A stretch of DNA of 64,000 bases from Lacrimispora algidixylanolytica (GCF_003609635.1 NZ_MCIA01000015.1:1-64000), one strand, 5' to 3'; counted from the first letter of the stretch, positions 8,507-18,548 are shown. The notes: a model not told the origin generated them from the letters alone. Numbers and translations: made by a program.

Positions 8507-11194
8507 ATGTTAAAAAAGAAGGCTTCCAAAAGAAGTGTTTTATTAATTCTCTCTTTGATAACTGTATTATGCAGTATATTCACTTTTACTGTCTTTCCGA
8601 TAGCTACATCCGCTGCGACTCAGGCAACCTATTATGTTTCACCGACAGGAAGCGACACCAACCCAGGAACGCTTGCAGCACCCTTCCAAACAATCGCAAA
8701 GGCGCGCGACGCTGTACGCATGATCAACAGCAATATGACCGGAGATATCTATATTTATTTGCGGGGCGGAAACTACAGCATTACCAGTACCGTTACTTTC
8801 GGACCACAGGATTCAGGGACAAACGGATACAGGATCTATTACCAGGCATACCCGGGTGAAACGCCTATCTTGAACGGTGCAACAAAAGTTACAGGTTGGA
8901 CTCAGCATAGTGGCAATATTTATAAGGCTACGCTCAATCGTTCGACCAAATTGAGAAACCTTTATGTGAATGACCAGAGGGCTTCTATGACCAGCAAAAC
9001 CGTCACAGCCCGTGGAGGATACGGGACATATTCTGTAACTGCAGGACAGGCTAGTTGGGCATGGACAAGTGGCAGTAAGAGTGATGGGGTTCAGTATAAT
9101 ACATCGGATATACCGGCAATTTCCAGAAACAAAGATGATCTTGAGATCGTAAACGGTACTACCTGGAATGAGAATATAGTTTGTACTAGGGATGTCATTA
9201 CATCCGGCAGTTATAGAGTGCTTCTTTTGCAGCAGCCTTATGGGGCGATAGCACAGACTCCGGGGTGGGGGGCAGCCTTTGGTGCTTCCGGTACCCATAC
9301 GATTTATAATGCCTTCGAATTCCTAAATTCTCCTGGACAATTTTATTTTGACAAGTCGGCCAAAACGCTTTATTACTATATCCGTCCAGGTGAGAATATG
9401 ACCACTGCCGATGTAGAGGCTCCTGTTGTAGAGAAGCTGATCGACATCGCAGGAACATCAACGACTAACAGGGTCAAAAATATCACCTTTCAGGGTATTA
9501 CTTTTGAAAATACGGATTACAGCCTTGTGAATGTTGCAGGCTCACACGGTAAATCTACATGTCAGGCTGCACAGGCATTTACCGCTTTTTATAACGACAA
9601 TTGGCACAACACCAAGTATGATCTTGTTGATACATTGCCGGGAATGGTCAACGTAAGCAGCAGCGATTCCATCAACTTTATAAGAAATATAGTAAAGCAC
9701 AGCGGCAATGATGGAATTACCATGGTAAACGATGTTATAAATTCCAGTCTTATCGGCAACTACATCACGGACATCACATCCAGCGGCATCACGGTAGGGC
9801 ATCCGCAGCATGTTTATATCGGAGATGGTGGAAACCATGCAAAATATGCTCCCGGAGTAGAAGGGATTTGTAAGAATAACACCATTAACAATAATATGTT
9901 GTACAACATAAGCACGTCTCACGGATTTTGGGGATGTGCCGCCATCACGGCTTACTTTGTGGATACCCTCAAAATAACGAATAACCATGTTCAATCAACA
10001 GCATACAATGGAATTCATTTAGGATGGGGATGGCGTAATTTCACTGACTCCACTACCTGTAAAAACAACACAGTAAGCAATAACCGGATTATTAATACCT
10101 TAACCAGACTTCATGACAGCGGAGCCATCTATACCATCGGACAGATGCCGGACACGAACATTAACCAGAACTATGTCAAGGGAATTCCTCCTGCAACCTC
10201 TGGTCCGACCTATGGTTTGCATAACGATGAAGGAACTGCCTATATCAATGAAAATGACAACGTACTGGATATTGATCCTGGGGTAAAGTATACCATCAAC
10301 TGTGAGGATTTTGGAGAAAAACACGATTTAACCATACTGCGGACCTATGCCACCGTAAGTAAAATGGGCGTTAATCCTCCAAACAGTAAAATTGATCCCC
10401 CGGTTGTCGTACCGGATAACGTATGGCCTTTGACACAGTACACCACCTGTTTGAATTCGGGAATCCAGGAAGCATACAGGGATATTATCCCGGCAAACTT
10501 GCTTTCAACACAGGATTATGTGTTCCCCGCAAGTTGTGCGGCTGAAGCCGGAACTAGCATAAGTATAAGGAGCAGCGGGAATTCTTCAAATACGGTTTGG
10601 TTTGCCCCGGCTGGAACAACCAGTTTTGTCGAGGGACCTACGATGACGAAAGCGGAAGGAACTGCGACAACGACTACTGCCCCAGTCGCTGCCGGTACGT
10701 ACCGGTTGTGTGTAGTAAATTCACAAGGCATGAAGCTGGGTGAATCGGCGGCACTGCTCCGAGTAAGCGGAACGCCTTCACAGATTGAAGCGGAGAGTTT
10801 CAGTAACCAATCGGGTATTCAATCGGAAACCTGCAGCGAAGGAGGACAGAACATTGGGTATATTGAAAATGGGGATTATGCCGTATACAATAATATCAAT
10901 TTCGGCGCCGGAGCGGCAAGCTTCCAGGCCAGAGTAGCCAGCGGTGCCAGTGGAGGGAATATTGAGATCAGGCTGGACAGTCTTACTGGTCCTTTAGTAG
11001 GAACTTGTTCTATCACCGGGACTGGCGGTTGGCAAACGTGGGCTACCAGAACCTGTAGTATCAGTGGAGCAAGCGGGAAGCATAACGTATACTTGAAATT
11101 TACCGGTGGGAGCGGTTACTTATTCAATCTAAACTGGTTCCAATTTACCGGGGGAAGTGCAACTTCCACACCGACTAAAGCGCCAACTCCCTAA
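8507..11194 (+). CDS. Secreted right-handed beta-helix glycoside hydrolase (GH141-like) with CBM6
   Basis: 895 aa. Signal peptide at 1-37. Residues about 41-70 carry the YYVSPTGSDTNPGT entry typical of parallel beta-helix sugar enzymes, and the helix runs to about residue 620 with many N-rich turns (NNTINNNMLYNIS, GNYITDITSSGI). Length and pattern resemble GH141, a family that includes a clostridial xylanase and an alpha-L-fucosidase; GH120-like is the alternative. Residues about 650-750 form an Ig-like linker domain. Residues 755-882 are a CBM6 nearly identical to those of the neighbours. The protein ends in a Thr/Pro linker (STPTKAPTP) that normally leads to a dockerin, but a stop follows. 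Start ATG 8507 with AAGGAGG. Probable role: attack on xylan or its side chains. Confidence 0.8.
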   Translation: MLKKKASKRSVLLILSLITVLCSIFTFTVFPIATSAATQATYYVSPTGSDTNPGTLAAPFQTIAKARDAVRMINSNMTGDIYIYLRGGNYSITSTVTFGPQDSGTNGYRIYYQAYPGETPILNGATKVTGWTQHSGNIYKATLNRSTKLRNLYVNDQRASMTSKTVTARGGYGTYSVTAGQASWAWTSGSKSDGVQYNTSDIPAISRNKDDLEIVNGTTWNENIVCTRDVITSGSYRVLLLQQPYGAIAQTPGWGAAFGASGTHTIYNAFEFLNSPGQFYFDKSAKTLYYYIRPGENMTTADVEAPVVEKLIDIAGTSTTNRVKNITFQGITFENTDYSLVNVAGSHGKSTCQAAQAFTAFYNDNWHNTKYDLVDTLPGMVNVSSSDSINFIRNIVKHSGNDGITMVNDVINSSLIGNYITDITSSGITVGHPQHVYIGDGGNHAKYAPGVEGICKNNTINNNMLYNISTSHGFWGCAAITAYFVDTLKITNNHVQSTAYNGIHLGWGWRNFTDSTTCKNNTVSNNRIINTLTRLHDSGAIYTIGQMPDTNINQNYVKGIPPATSGPTYGLHNDEGTAYINENDNVLDIDPGVKYTINCEDFGEKHDLTILRTYATVSKMGVNPPNSKIDPPVVVPDNVWPLTQYTTCLNSGIQEAYRDIIPANLLSTQDYVFPASCAAEAGTSISIRSSGNSSNTVWFAPAGTTSFVEGPTMTKAEGTATTTTAPVAAGTYRLCVVNSQGMKLGESAALLRVSGTPSQIEAESFSNQSGIQSETCSEGGQNIGYIENGDYAVYNNINFGAGAASFQARVASGASGGNIEIRLDSLTGPLVGTCSITGTGGWQTWATRTCSISGASGKHNVYLKFTGGSGYLFNLNWFQFTGGSATSTPTKAPTP

Positions 11195-11211
11195 TATGTG
11201 GGTAGAGATCT

Positions 11212-11295
11212 CAAGATTTCCCCGTACAAAATGACGTTGCAGCAGGGGACTTAAATCTTGACGGTGTTATTTCCAAATCATCTTATTCGCTTTAA
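11212..11295 (+). pseudogene. Internally deleted dockerin remnant behind the beta-helix gene
   Basis: Out of frame with the enzyme, the DNA reads DFPVQNDVAAGDLNLDG and then jumps to VISKSSYSL before a stop. The calcium loop start (DLNLDG) and the C-terminal tail are joined, with the whole second helix missing. Compare the intact order in the 5839-6054 remnant. Confidence 0.65.
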
Positions 11296-11318
11296 AGATA
11301 GTGTACTCTAATCATACT

Positions 11319-11346
11319 GCCGTGTATCCTGTTTGAGATACACGGC
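11319..11346 (+). repeat. Intercistronic hairpin between hemicellulase genes
   Basis: A perfect 10-bp stem (GCCGTGTATC with GATACACGGC) has an 8-base loop and no T-run. The same left flank (TACTCTAATCATACTGCCGTG) follows the dockerin remnant at 6054 with a decayed stem. It is more likely an mRNA processing or stabilising hairpin than a terminator. Confidence 0.6.
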
Positions 11347-11369
11347 GATATAAAAGAAAGGAGAAATAA

Positions 11370-12386
<1,017 letters not shown>

Positions 12387-12494
12387 GCAATCTACAACAA
12401 TAACGATTTGAGCGGTGGTGCGGCAGGCTTCTAGGCTATAGAAGCCTGCGCCGCCAGCAAAGGTGTAACCGCTGGGTACTATTACGAAATTATC
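12387..12494 (+). pseudogene. Decayed CBM6 and dockerin tail behind the second CE1 gene
   Basis: The bases just after the premature stop still align with the CBM6 DNA of neighbours (CTACAACAATAACGATTT versus TTTACAACAATATTGATTT; GCGGCAGGCTTCTAGGC versus GCGGCAAGCTTCCAGGC), with stops. They then jump to CTGGGTACTATTACGAAATT, the last codons of a dockerin (LGTITKL). Most of the CBM6 and dockerin has been deleted. Confidence 0.65.
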
Positions 12495-12515
12495 ATATTG
12501 ATTGGGGGTAAATCT

Positions 12516-14321
12516 ATGAAAAAAGTATGTAAAGTTGTAGTTTCTCTGTTGGCTATTTCCCTATTTCTTTCAACAGAATGTTATGCAGACAATCCAATCG
12601 TACAAACGAACTATACTGCGGATCCTGCACCGATGGTCTATAACGGGACTTGCTATTTGTATACCAGTCATGACGAGGACACCATCGTCAATAATTTTTA
12701 TACCATGAATGACTGGAAATGCTATTCATCCACCGACATGCAAAACTGGACGGATCATGGATCACCGTTGTCTTACAATACATTCAGTTGGGCGCAAGGC
12801 GATGCATGGGCAGGCCAGGTTATTAATAGGAACGGGAAGTTTTATTTTTACGGTCCAATGACCCGCAAAAACGCTGGGGGCGCAAGGGTAATTGGTGTAG
12901 CGGTATCAGACAGCCCGACCGGGCCGTTCACGGATCCTATCGGGAAACCTTTAATCACCAATCACGGGGCGCAGGATATTGACCCTACCGTATTCATTGA
13001 CGACAACGGACAGGCGTATCTCTACTGGGGGAATGGTAACCTCTATTATGTGAAATTAAATCAAGATATGATTTCATATTCAGGCGGTATTGTTCAAGTA
13101 TCTCCGAAACCAGCGAATTTTATTGAAGGCCCGTGGTTCTACAAGCGTAATAATTTATATTACATGGTATACGCAGGTATGACTGGAGGATCCGAAAATA
13201 TCTCCTATGCTACTAGCAACAGTCCTACCGGGCCATGGACCTCTAAGGGAACAATTATGGGGTCGCAAAACAGCTATACAAACCATCCGGGAGTAACCGA
13301 TTATAAGGGGAATTCCTACCTCTTTTACCATACCGGTGCTTTACCGGGAGGCGGAAGCTACCATCGTTCTGTTGGCTTAGAACAATTCAAATACAATGCA
13401 GATGGCACAATTCCCAGTATTCCAATTACCAAAAATGGTCCGAACCAGCTTAGTAATCTAGACCCATATGTCAAAACAGAAGCTGAAACAATTTGCTGGG
13501 AATCCGGTGTTGAGACAGAAAAATGCAGTGAAGGCGGAATGAATGTAAGTAATATCGAAAACGGGGACTGGATAAAAGTAAAAGGTGTAGATTTTGGTTC
13601 CGGTGCGGCATCTTTTGACGCAAGAGTAGCTTCGGCAACTAATGGCGGGAATATTGAAATCCGTCTTGACAGCGAGACAGGGAAACTGGTGGGAACTTGT
13701 GCTGTTCCAAGTACCGGAGGTTGGCAGACCTGGACAACTAAGTCCTGTAATGTAAGCGGCGCAACAGGAGTACATGATCTATACCTGAAATTTACCGGCG
13801 GAAGCGGTTCTCTATTTAACTTCAACTGGTGGAAGTTCACCCGTACAGGTGAAACTCCACCTTCTGGCCAGACATCGGCTTTTTCACAGATAGAAGCGGA
13901 AAGCTACAACACCCAGTCTGGAATTCAAACCGAAAGTTGCAGTGAAGGAGGGGAGAGTGCCTCGTATATCGAAAACGGGGATTATGTAGTTTACAACAAT
14001 ATTGATTTCGGCAATGGTGCAGAAAGCTTTAAGGCTAGGGTAGCCAGTTCCTCCAGCGGAGGTAATATTGAGATCAGGCTTGATAGTCTTACCGGTCCTT
14101 TAGTAGGGACTTGTCCGGTTGCCGGAACCGGAGGTTGGCAGACTTGGGCTGATGCAATGTGTAGTGTCAACGGAGTAAGCGGAAAACATGACTTATACCT
14201 GAAATTTACGGGAGGAAGCGGATACATATTCAACCTTAACTGGTTCAAGTTTACCGGTGGAAGTGTAACCGCCGGAGAACTCAAGGAAGATGTGAGTGTC
14301 GATGAACAGACTATGCCTTGA
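12516..14321 (+). CDS. Secreted GH43 arabinofuranosidase/xylosidase with two CBM6 modules
   Basis: 601 aa from ATG 12516 (GGGGGT upstream; an in-frame TTG at 12498 precedes the site). Signal peptide at 1-24. Residues 28-320 form a five-bladed GH43 propeller with base Asp36 (TADPAPM), Asp156 (QDIDPTVF) and acid Glu204 (FIEGPW). GH43 enzymes of this type cut arabinose or xylose from arabinoxylan. Two CBM6 modules follow, at about 330-450 (more divergent, ends NFNWWKF) and 460-585 (close to the neighbours). The C-terminal VSVDEQTMP is what the dockerin entry becomes after a one-base deletion. The stop overlaps the dockerin remnant. Confidence 0.9.
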   Translation: MKKVCKVVVSLLAISLFLSTECYADNPIVQTNYTADPAPMVYNGTCYLYTSHDEDTIVNNFYTMNDWKCYSSTDMQNWTDHGSPLSYNTFSWAQGDAWAGQVINRNGKFYFYGPMTRKNAGGARVIGVAVSDSPTGPFTDPIGKPLITNHGAQDIDPTVFIDDNGQAYLYWGNGNLYYVKLNQDMISYSGGIVQVSPKPANFIEGPWFYKRNNLYYMVYAGMTGGSENISYATSNSPTGPWTSKGTIMGSQNSYTNHPGVTDYKGNSYLFYHTGALPGGGSYHRSVGLEQFKYNADGTIPSIPITKNGPNQLSNLDPYVKTEAETICWESGVETEKCSEGGMNVSNIENGDWIKVKGVDFGSGAASFDARVASATNGGNIEIRLDSETGKLVGTCAVPSTGGWQTWTTKSCNVSGATGVHDLYLKFTGGSGSLFNFNWWKFTRTGETPPSGQTSAFSQIEAESYNTQSGIQTESCSEGGESASYIENGDYVVYNNIDFGNGAESFKARVASSSSGGNIEIRLDSLTGPLVGTCPVAGTGGWQTWADAMCSVNGVSGKHDLYLKFTGGSGYIFNLNWFKFTGGSVTAGELKEDVSVDEQTMP

Positions 14322-14479
14322 TGAAAATGTACCTTCTCGGGTCTATTACGGATTTCCCGGTACAAAATGACCTTGCGGCCGGGGACCTGAATCTTGACGG
14401 TACAATTGATGCACCTGATTTTGCCGTTTTCAAGAAATAGCTGCTGGGTACTATTACGAAATTACCTTGTTCGCCTTAA
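14312..14479 (+). pseudogene. Near-complete dockerin, out of frame and with a stop, behind GH43
   Basis: In a frame shifted from the GH43 gene the DNA reads YALMKMYLLGSITDFPVQND, LAAGDLNLDGTIDAPDFAVF, KK, TAG (14438-14440), LLGTITKLPCSP, stop. Both repeats are recognisable. Compared with the 5839 remnant, one base is missing just before (GATGAACAGAC versus GATACAACAGAC), which is what ends the enzyme, and a nonsense codon breaks the second helix. Confidence 0.8.
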
Positions 14480-14545
14480 AGACGTGCGCTCTAAAGTTGT
14501 TTACAACAATACCGTTAAATTCAAATAAGGAGGAAATTGTGGATT

Positions 14546-16018
14546 ATGAAAAAAGTTTCGATATTTATTATTGGATTAGTTTTATCACTGGTATCTTTCA
14601 AGGTAGTACATGCTGCTTCATCATACATTGATTATTTTAAAGCGACGCCGATAATAGATTCCCTATCGTCGTCCTGTTGGGGTGCCGCGGCAGTGGGCCC
14701 TCGTGATCAATCGAACGGTTTGGAAGACAGGACCATGTCGAAGTATGCTTATTGGGATGGAGGAATCATCAAGGGGCCGGATGGCACGTATCATATGTTT
14801 GCCAGCCGGTGGAATCAATCTGCCGGTCACAACGGGTGGTTTGGCTCTGTGGCTGTTCATGCGACGAGCTCCAATCTGTATGGACCTTATACGGACAAGG
14901 GTATGTGCTGGCCGAACGATCAGGGCGGTAAAGGTCACAACGTGGTTCCGTTGCAACTGAAAGACGGGCGGTTTGCTATCCTCGTGAGTGAAACCAGGCG
15001 GCCGGCGGACATTTTTGTCTCCAATTCCCTGGATGGGCCATGGTCAAAGCTGGGTAGTGTATCGATTACTTCAAATGCTTACTCATCCAATTATACAGCG
15101 TCGAATGTTTACATTATGCTTCGTCCGGATGGACGTTATGGGTTGATTGAAAGAGATGGGGTAATTGGTATTGCTGATAATGTCCTTGGACCTTACACCA
15201 TTCAAGGAACCAATATTTATGCGAAGACTCCCGGTTGTCCGACAGGCAACATGGAAGATCCGGTTATGTGGTATAGTGGTGGCCTTTATCATATTATTGT
15301 CAATAAGTGGGACACACGTAAGGCGTATCATATCACTTCAAAAGATGGTATCAGCAACTGGAAATTAGAACCGGGATACGCCTATGACCCGACAGCGAAT
15401 TTTATCCGCTATTCAAATGGCACGGTCAATCATTGGAATAAATTAGAACGTCCCAATGTGTATATGGAGAATGGCCATGTGGTTGCGATGACACTCGCGG
15501 CGATAGACGTTGCAAAAGACAAAGACTTGGGCAACGACAGTCATGGCAGTAAGGTTATCGTCATTCCGTTTGACGGTGCCGGATTAGATTCCGGGGGTGC
15601 TCTGCCAACTCCTGACCCAAGATCGGCCTTTACACAGATCGAATCGGAGAGTTACAATAACCAATCGGGAGTTCAAACCGAAAGCTGTACTGAAGGTGGG
15701 GAGAGTGTCGGATATATCGAAAACGGGGATTATGCAGTTTACAGCAATATTGATTTCGGCAGTGGTTCTGCAAGCTTTCAGGCCAGAGTCGCCAGTGCCA
15801 CTAGCGGAGGGAATATTGAGATCAGGCTGGATAGTCTTACCGGAACTTTGATAGGGACTTGTCCGGTTGCCGGGACCGGGGGTTGGCAGACTTGGGCGGC
15901 TGCAACGTGCAATGTTAGTGGGGTGAGCGGAAAGCATGACTTATATCTGAAATTTACGGGAGGAAGCGGATACTTATTCAACCTGAACTGGTTCAAATTT
16001 GCTACAGGAAGTAATTAA
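14546..16018 (+). CDS. Secreted beta-propeller glycosidase-like protein with CBM6
   Basis: 490 aa from ATG 14546; AAGGAGG ends 12 bases upstream, and an in-frame TTG at 14537 is too close to it. Signal peptide at 1-24. Residues 27-355 have the repeating blade pattern of a five-bladed propeller of the GH43/GH117 superfamily (GPDGTYHMFASRW, NMEDPVMWYSGGLYH, RPDGRYGLIE), with acidic candidates in YWDGG and MEDP. I cannot name the family. After a Pro linker, residues 365-488 are a CBM6 nearly identical to the neighbours. The stop comes directly before an in-frame dockerin half. A role in xylan side-chain removal is inferred from context. Confidence 0.8.
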   Translation: MKKVSIFIIGLVLSLVSFKVVHAASSYIDYFKATPIIDSLSSSCWGAAAVGPRDQSNGLEDRTMSKYAYWDGGIIKGPDGTYHMFASRWNQSAGHNGWFGSVAVHATSSNLYGPYTDKGMCWPNDQGGKGHNVVPLQLKDGRFAILVSETRRPADIFVSNSLDGPWSKLGSVSITSNAYSSNYTASNVYIMLRPDGRYGLIERDGVIGIADNVLGPYTIQGTNIYAKTPGCPTGNMEDPVMWYSGGLYHIIVNKWDTRKAYHITSKDGISNWKLEPGYAYDPTANFIRYSNGTVNHWNKLERPNVYMENGHVVAMTLAAIDVAKDKDLGNDSHGSKVIVIPFDGAGLDSGGALPTPDPRSAFTQIESESYNNQSGVQTESCTEGGESVGYIENGDYAVYSNIDFGSGSASFQARVASATSGGNIEIRLDSLTGTLIGTCPVAGTGGWQTWAAATCNVSGVSGKHDLYLKFTGGSGYLFNLNWFKFATGSN

Positions 16019-16117
16019 GGAAGCTTGGGTGGTACCGTTGACGCACTCGATTTTTCACTGCTCAAACAATATTTACTCGGTATTATAACGACGTTCCCTG
16101 GACAAAGTGCGGTATAA
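16019..16117 (+). pseudogene. In-frame dockerin half after the stop of the propeller gene
   Basis: Directly after TAA the same frame reads GTVDALDFSLLKQYLLGIIT and then TFPGQSAV, stop. It is a second dockerin repeat; the first is deleted. Its KQYLLG helix is more divergent than those of the other remnants. Only readthrough of the TAA would add it to the enzyme. Confidence 0.75.
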
Positions 16118-16283
16118 ACTACCGGCGATTTGACATCGTTTGTTCGATTGGCCATTCGAATCAAGAATGGTCAATCGGTATAACTAAATGACCCGCTGAT
16201 GACATGTTTGATAATTAACATTTTGAAAAATCAACAAATGAATAAACACACAAAACATCAACTCATAAAGACATATGTCTCAC

Positions 16284-16312
16284 TGGACAATTTAACGTAC
16301 ATCTGATAGTAT
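16284..16312 (+). promoter_or_regulatory. Promoter of the T-box leader
   Basis: TGGACA (16284-16289), 17 bases, TAGTAT (16307-16312). It lies about a dozen bases ahead of Stem I of the T-box. Confidence 0.5.
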
Positions 16313-16324
16313 AAAAATAAATAT

Positions 16325-16630
16325 TGAAAATGCTGAGAAAAGGATTAGTATCTGTAAACTGGTATTAGAAAGTTGCAGGTTGATGCGAAGCAATAGAAAG
16401 AATACAGGGAACTCACCTTTGAGCAGTCTTAGTCAAATTGAAATTTATTATATAATAAATTAGAGAGTAGCTAAGAACGGAAGACCACCGTTATATGGGA
16501 ATGATATATGGCATTAGTGCCCGTATCTGAATAAGTGCATAATACTTAGGTATTATGAATCGGAGTGGTACCGCGTAAGATTAAGTCTTTCGTCTCCTTG
16601 GCAGATTGCCGGAGATGTGAGGCTTTTTTT
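16325..16630 (+). promoter_or_regulatory. T-box leader, leucine (CUC) specifier, without its gene
   Basis: Stem I begins TGCTGAGAAAAGG and closes with TTTGAGCA. It has the AGTA (16347-16350) / GAA (16409-16411) loop E pair, directly followed by CTC A: specifier 16412-16414, codon CUC, leucine. The T-box proper is GAGTGGTACCGCG (16563-16575); its variable base T matches the A discriminator of tRNA-Leu. The terminator stem CGTCTCC..GGAGATG with T-run lies at 16590-16629. Uncharged tRNA should stabilise the antiterminator and allow readthrough. No aminoacyl-tRNA synthetase, leucine pathway or transporter gene follows, only debris and a TetR gene with its own promoter. Confidence 0.9.
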
Positions 16631-16786
16631 ATTGCTGACGCCAAGGACTCAGTGGGTTAGATGGTTATTTGAATTACAGCGTCTACACATGTTAAGTAGT
16701 AATAATGATGCCGTATTGTGATAACGAGAATAAATAGGATGAACATCACAGTATTGTGGCTTTTGGGCGGAAAATAAGCAAAAAAC

Positions 16787-16842
16787 GAGGCTAAAAAATG
16801 CAATTTTTTGCCTTTTTTTTGCTCTTCCATGGATGACATAGA
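16787..16842. repeat. Dispersed hairpin repeat, copy 1 (possible ISL3-type end)
   Basis: GAGGCTAAAAAATGCAATTT forms an AT-rich hairpin with TTTGCCT and a T-run, followed by GCTCTTCCATGGATGACATAG. The same arrangement recurs at 42670-42731 with few changes, and more loosely near 50725-50766. GGCTCTTCC resembles ISL3-family inverted repeat tips, but no transposase is present. Confidence 0.5.
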
Positions 16843-16869
16843 TGGCTTCTAAGCAAAACACAATAATAA

Positions 16870-17001
16870 GGTGATAAAATAATTGCCAAAGAGAAGCAGC
16901 CGATAGGAAAAGATACACAGCCTGTACCACTGCAAAAGGGAACTATGGTTTTTCATGACTGCCAGACTGCCGAAGATGTTTGCTGGTTAGAAAGTGAGTA
17001 A
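16870..17001 (+). pseudogene. C-terminal fragment of an unrecognised protein
   Basis: An open stretch without start reads GDKIIAKEKQPIGKDTQPV, then PLQKGTMVFHDCQTAEDVC and WLESE before the stop. It looks like real coding sequence (third-base pattern, compact ending), but I do not know the family. It could be the tail of the gene once controlled by the leucine T-box, which lies 240 bases upstream. Confidence 0.35.
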
Positions 17002-17031
17002 AAAATACAGATTTAGGATTTGACTTCATCT

Positions 17032-17083
17032 ATTGACCTATTAGGTAAATGGAAGTATACTGATATTGACCCATTAGGTCAAT
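17032..17083 (+). promoter_or_regulatory. Promoter with two TetR-type operators
   Basis: Two matching inverted repeats, ATTGACCTATTAGGTAAAT (17032-17050) and ATTGACCCATTAGGTCAAT (17065-17083), have starts 33 bases apart. A promoter fits between and inside them: TTGACC (17033-17038), 17 bases, TATACT (17056-17061). Operator 1 covers the -35 and operator 2 the start region, the usual layout for autorepression by the TetR protein encoded next. Confidence 0.8.
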
Positions 17084-17114
17084 ATAGAATAGATAATATG
17101 AAGGAGTGTCACAT

Positions 17115-17750
17115 ATGCCTATAAAATTACTAGATTTAGAACCTCAAAGACGTGACGCTATTTTGAATGCCGCATTAAAAGAGTTTGCATTGAAGGGATT
17201 CGATAGCGCTTCGACCAATGTAATTGCAAAGGAAGCTGAAATTTCCAAAGCCCTAATGTTTCATTATGTAAATAGTAAGAAAGATCTTTTTCTGTTTGTA
17301 TACGACTTTTTTACTGAACTCATGGACAAAGAATATTTCGAATTGATGAATTTGGGCGAAAAAGATATTTTTGATAGGTTGCATCAGTCATATCTTCTTC
17401 AATTTGAATTGATAAAAAAATATCCTTGGGTTTTTGAGTTTAATAAACTCTCTATTGCAACTAATTCTAATGAGATAAATAAAGAACTTGAAGAAAGAAC
17501 CAACAACAAGCAATCATCATGCTATAATCATATATTTGATGGGTTAGATGAAACTAAATTTAGGAACGGCCTGAATATTGAAATGTGCAAGCAGTTTATT
17601 TTTTGGTCTAACATTGGTTTTACGAATCAAATTTTAGACGATATCCGAAATTCAGAAACTTCCCCTTTAGACGATGGCCTTATCACTCCAAGACTTGATG
17701 AATACTTTGTGGAACTTAGGAAAATTTTCTATAAACCAAGTAAGGAGTAG
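17115..17750 (+). CDS. TetR/AcrR-family transcriptional regulator
   Basis: 211 aa from ATG 17115, which sits 8 bases after AAGGAG; the in-frame GTG at 17106 overlaps that site. The N-terminal TetR HTH covers about residues 10-55 (RRDAILNAALKEFALKGFD, TNVIAKEAEISKALMFHYV). The C-terminal ligand/dimer domain is helical and unremarkable. It probably binds the two palindromes upstream and represses itself and the EFR1 flavodoxin/ferredoxin gene 6 bases downstream. Inducer unknown. Confidence 0.9.
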   Translation: MPIKLLDLEPQRRDAILNAALKEFALKGFDSASTNVIAKEAEISKALMFHYVNSKKDLFLFVYDFFTELMDKEYFELMNLGEKDIFDRLHQSYLLQFELIKKYPWVFEFNKLSIATNSNEINKELEERTNNKQSSCYNHIFDGLDETKFRNGLNIEMCKQFIFWSNIGFTNQILDDIRNSETSPLDDGLITPRLDEYFVELRKIFYKPSKE

Positions 17751-17756
17751 ATTTGT

Positions 17757-18548
17757 ATGAGGATTAAGATTTTTTACTTTTCCGCCACGGGGAATTCTCT
17801 GCAAATTGCCCGTAATATAGCAGAAGAATTAGAAAACTGTGTAATTCAGTCAATGGCAGCTTACATACCCAATAAACCTTTGGGCGGCCTAGGTGAATCC
17901 ATTGGTTTTATATTTCCCGTTTATTTCTATGGTTTGCCAAGATTAGTTAAGCGCTTCGTTGAAGGGCTTACCATATCCCCTAACACTTATTGCTTTGCGA
18001 TTGCTAATTCTGGAGGCACACGATCAAATCCATTAGGAATGATTGATGATATTCTTATGTCTAAAGGTGTTCGCTTATCTTTCGCAGATGAGATTAAAAT
18101 GCCGGGAAATTATATTGTTTCACATAATTCCCCTAAGCCGACCCAAGTCAAAAGGCTGATCACAGATGCTTCTATCAGGACAAAGAAAATTGCAAAAGCG
18201 ATTCTTAACTGTGAGTTGCGGCCTGCCAAACAAAAAGTAAAACTATGGAGTGAACGAATCAATCACCATTTCTTATATAAAAATACGCATAAATTGGATG
18301 AAAAATTTATAGCTACCGACAAGTGTGTAGGCTGCGGCTTGTGTGCTAAAATATGTCCTGTGAATAATATTAAAATTGAAAATCATCATCCATGCTGGCA
18401 GCATACTTGCGAACAATGCCTTGCTTGTATTCACTGGTGTCCTTGTGAAGCTATTGAGTATGGCAGAAATACAATCGGACGTACAAGATATCGCAATCCC
18501 AATGTTAAAGTCGAGGATATCATTAGAAGTTGCCAAGGTATGGAATGA
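17757..18548 (+). CDS. EFR1-family flavodoxin/ferredoxin fusion
   Basis: 263 aa. Residues 1-155 are a flavodoxin-like FMN domain (FYFSATGNSLQIA phosphate loop; FPVYFYGLP). Residues about 183-240 carry two 4Fe-4S motifs, CVGCGLCAKICP and CEQCLACIHWCP. The protein should be cytoplasmic and shuttle electrons between ferredoxin clusters and flavin; the physiological partner of this family is not settled. RBS AAGGAG, ATG 17757. It is co-transcribed with the TetR gene, which suggests induction by a redox-active or toxic compound. Confidence 0.9.
   Translation: MRIKIFYFSATGNSLQIARNIAEELENCVIQSMAAYIPNKPLGGLGESIGFIFPVYFYGLPRLVKRFVEGLTISPNTYCFAIANSGGTRSNPLGMIDDILMSKGVRLSFADEIKMPGNYIVSHNSPKPTQVKRLITDASIRTKKIAKAILNCELRPAKQKVKLWSERINHHFLYKNTHKLDEKFIATDKCVGCGLCAKICPVNNIKIENHHPCWQHTCEQCLACIHWCPCEAIEYGRNTIGRTRYRNPNVKVEDIIRSCQGME

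Noticed and set aside
16649-16930. Minus-strand ORFs of 93 and 60 aa in the T-box downstream region
   Set aside because: They run through the dispersed hairpin repeat, have no ribosome site and no recognisable domain.
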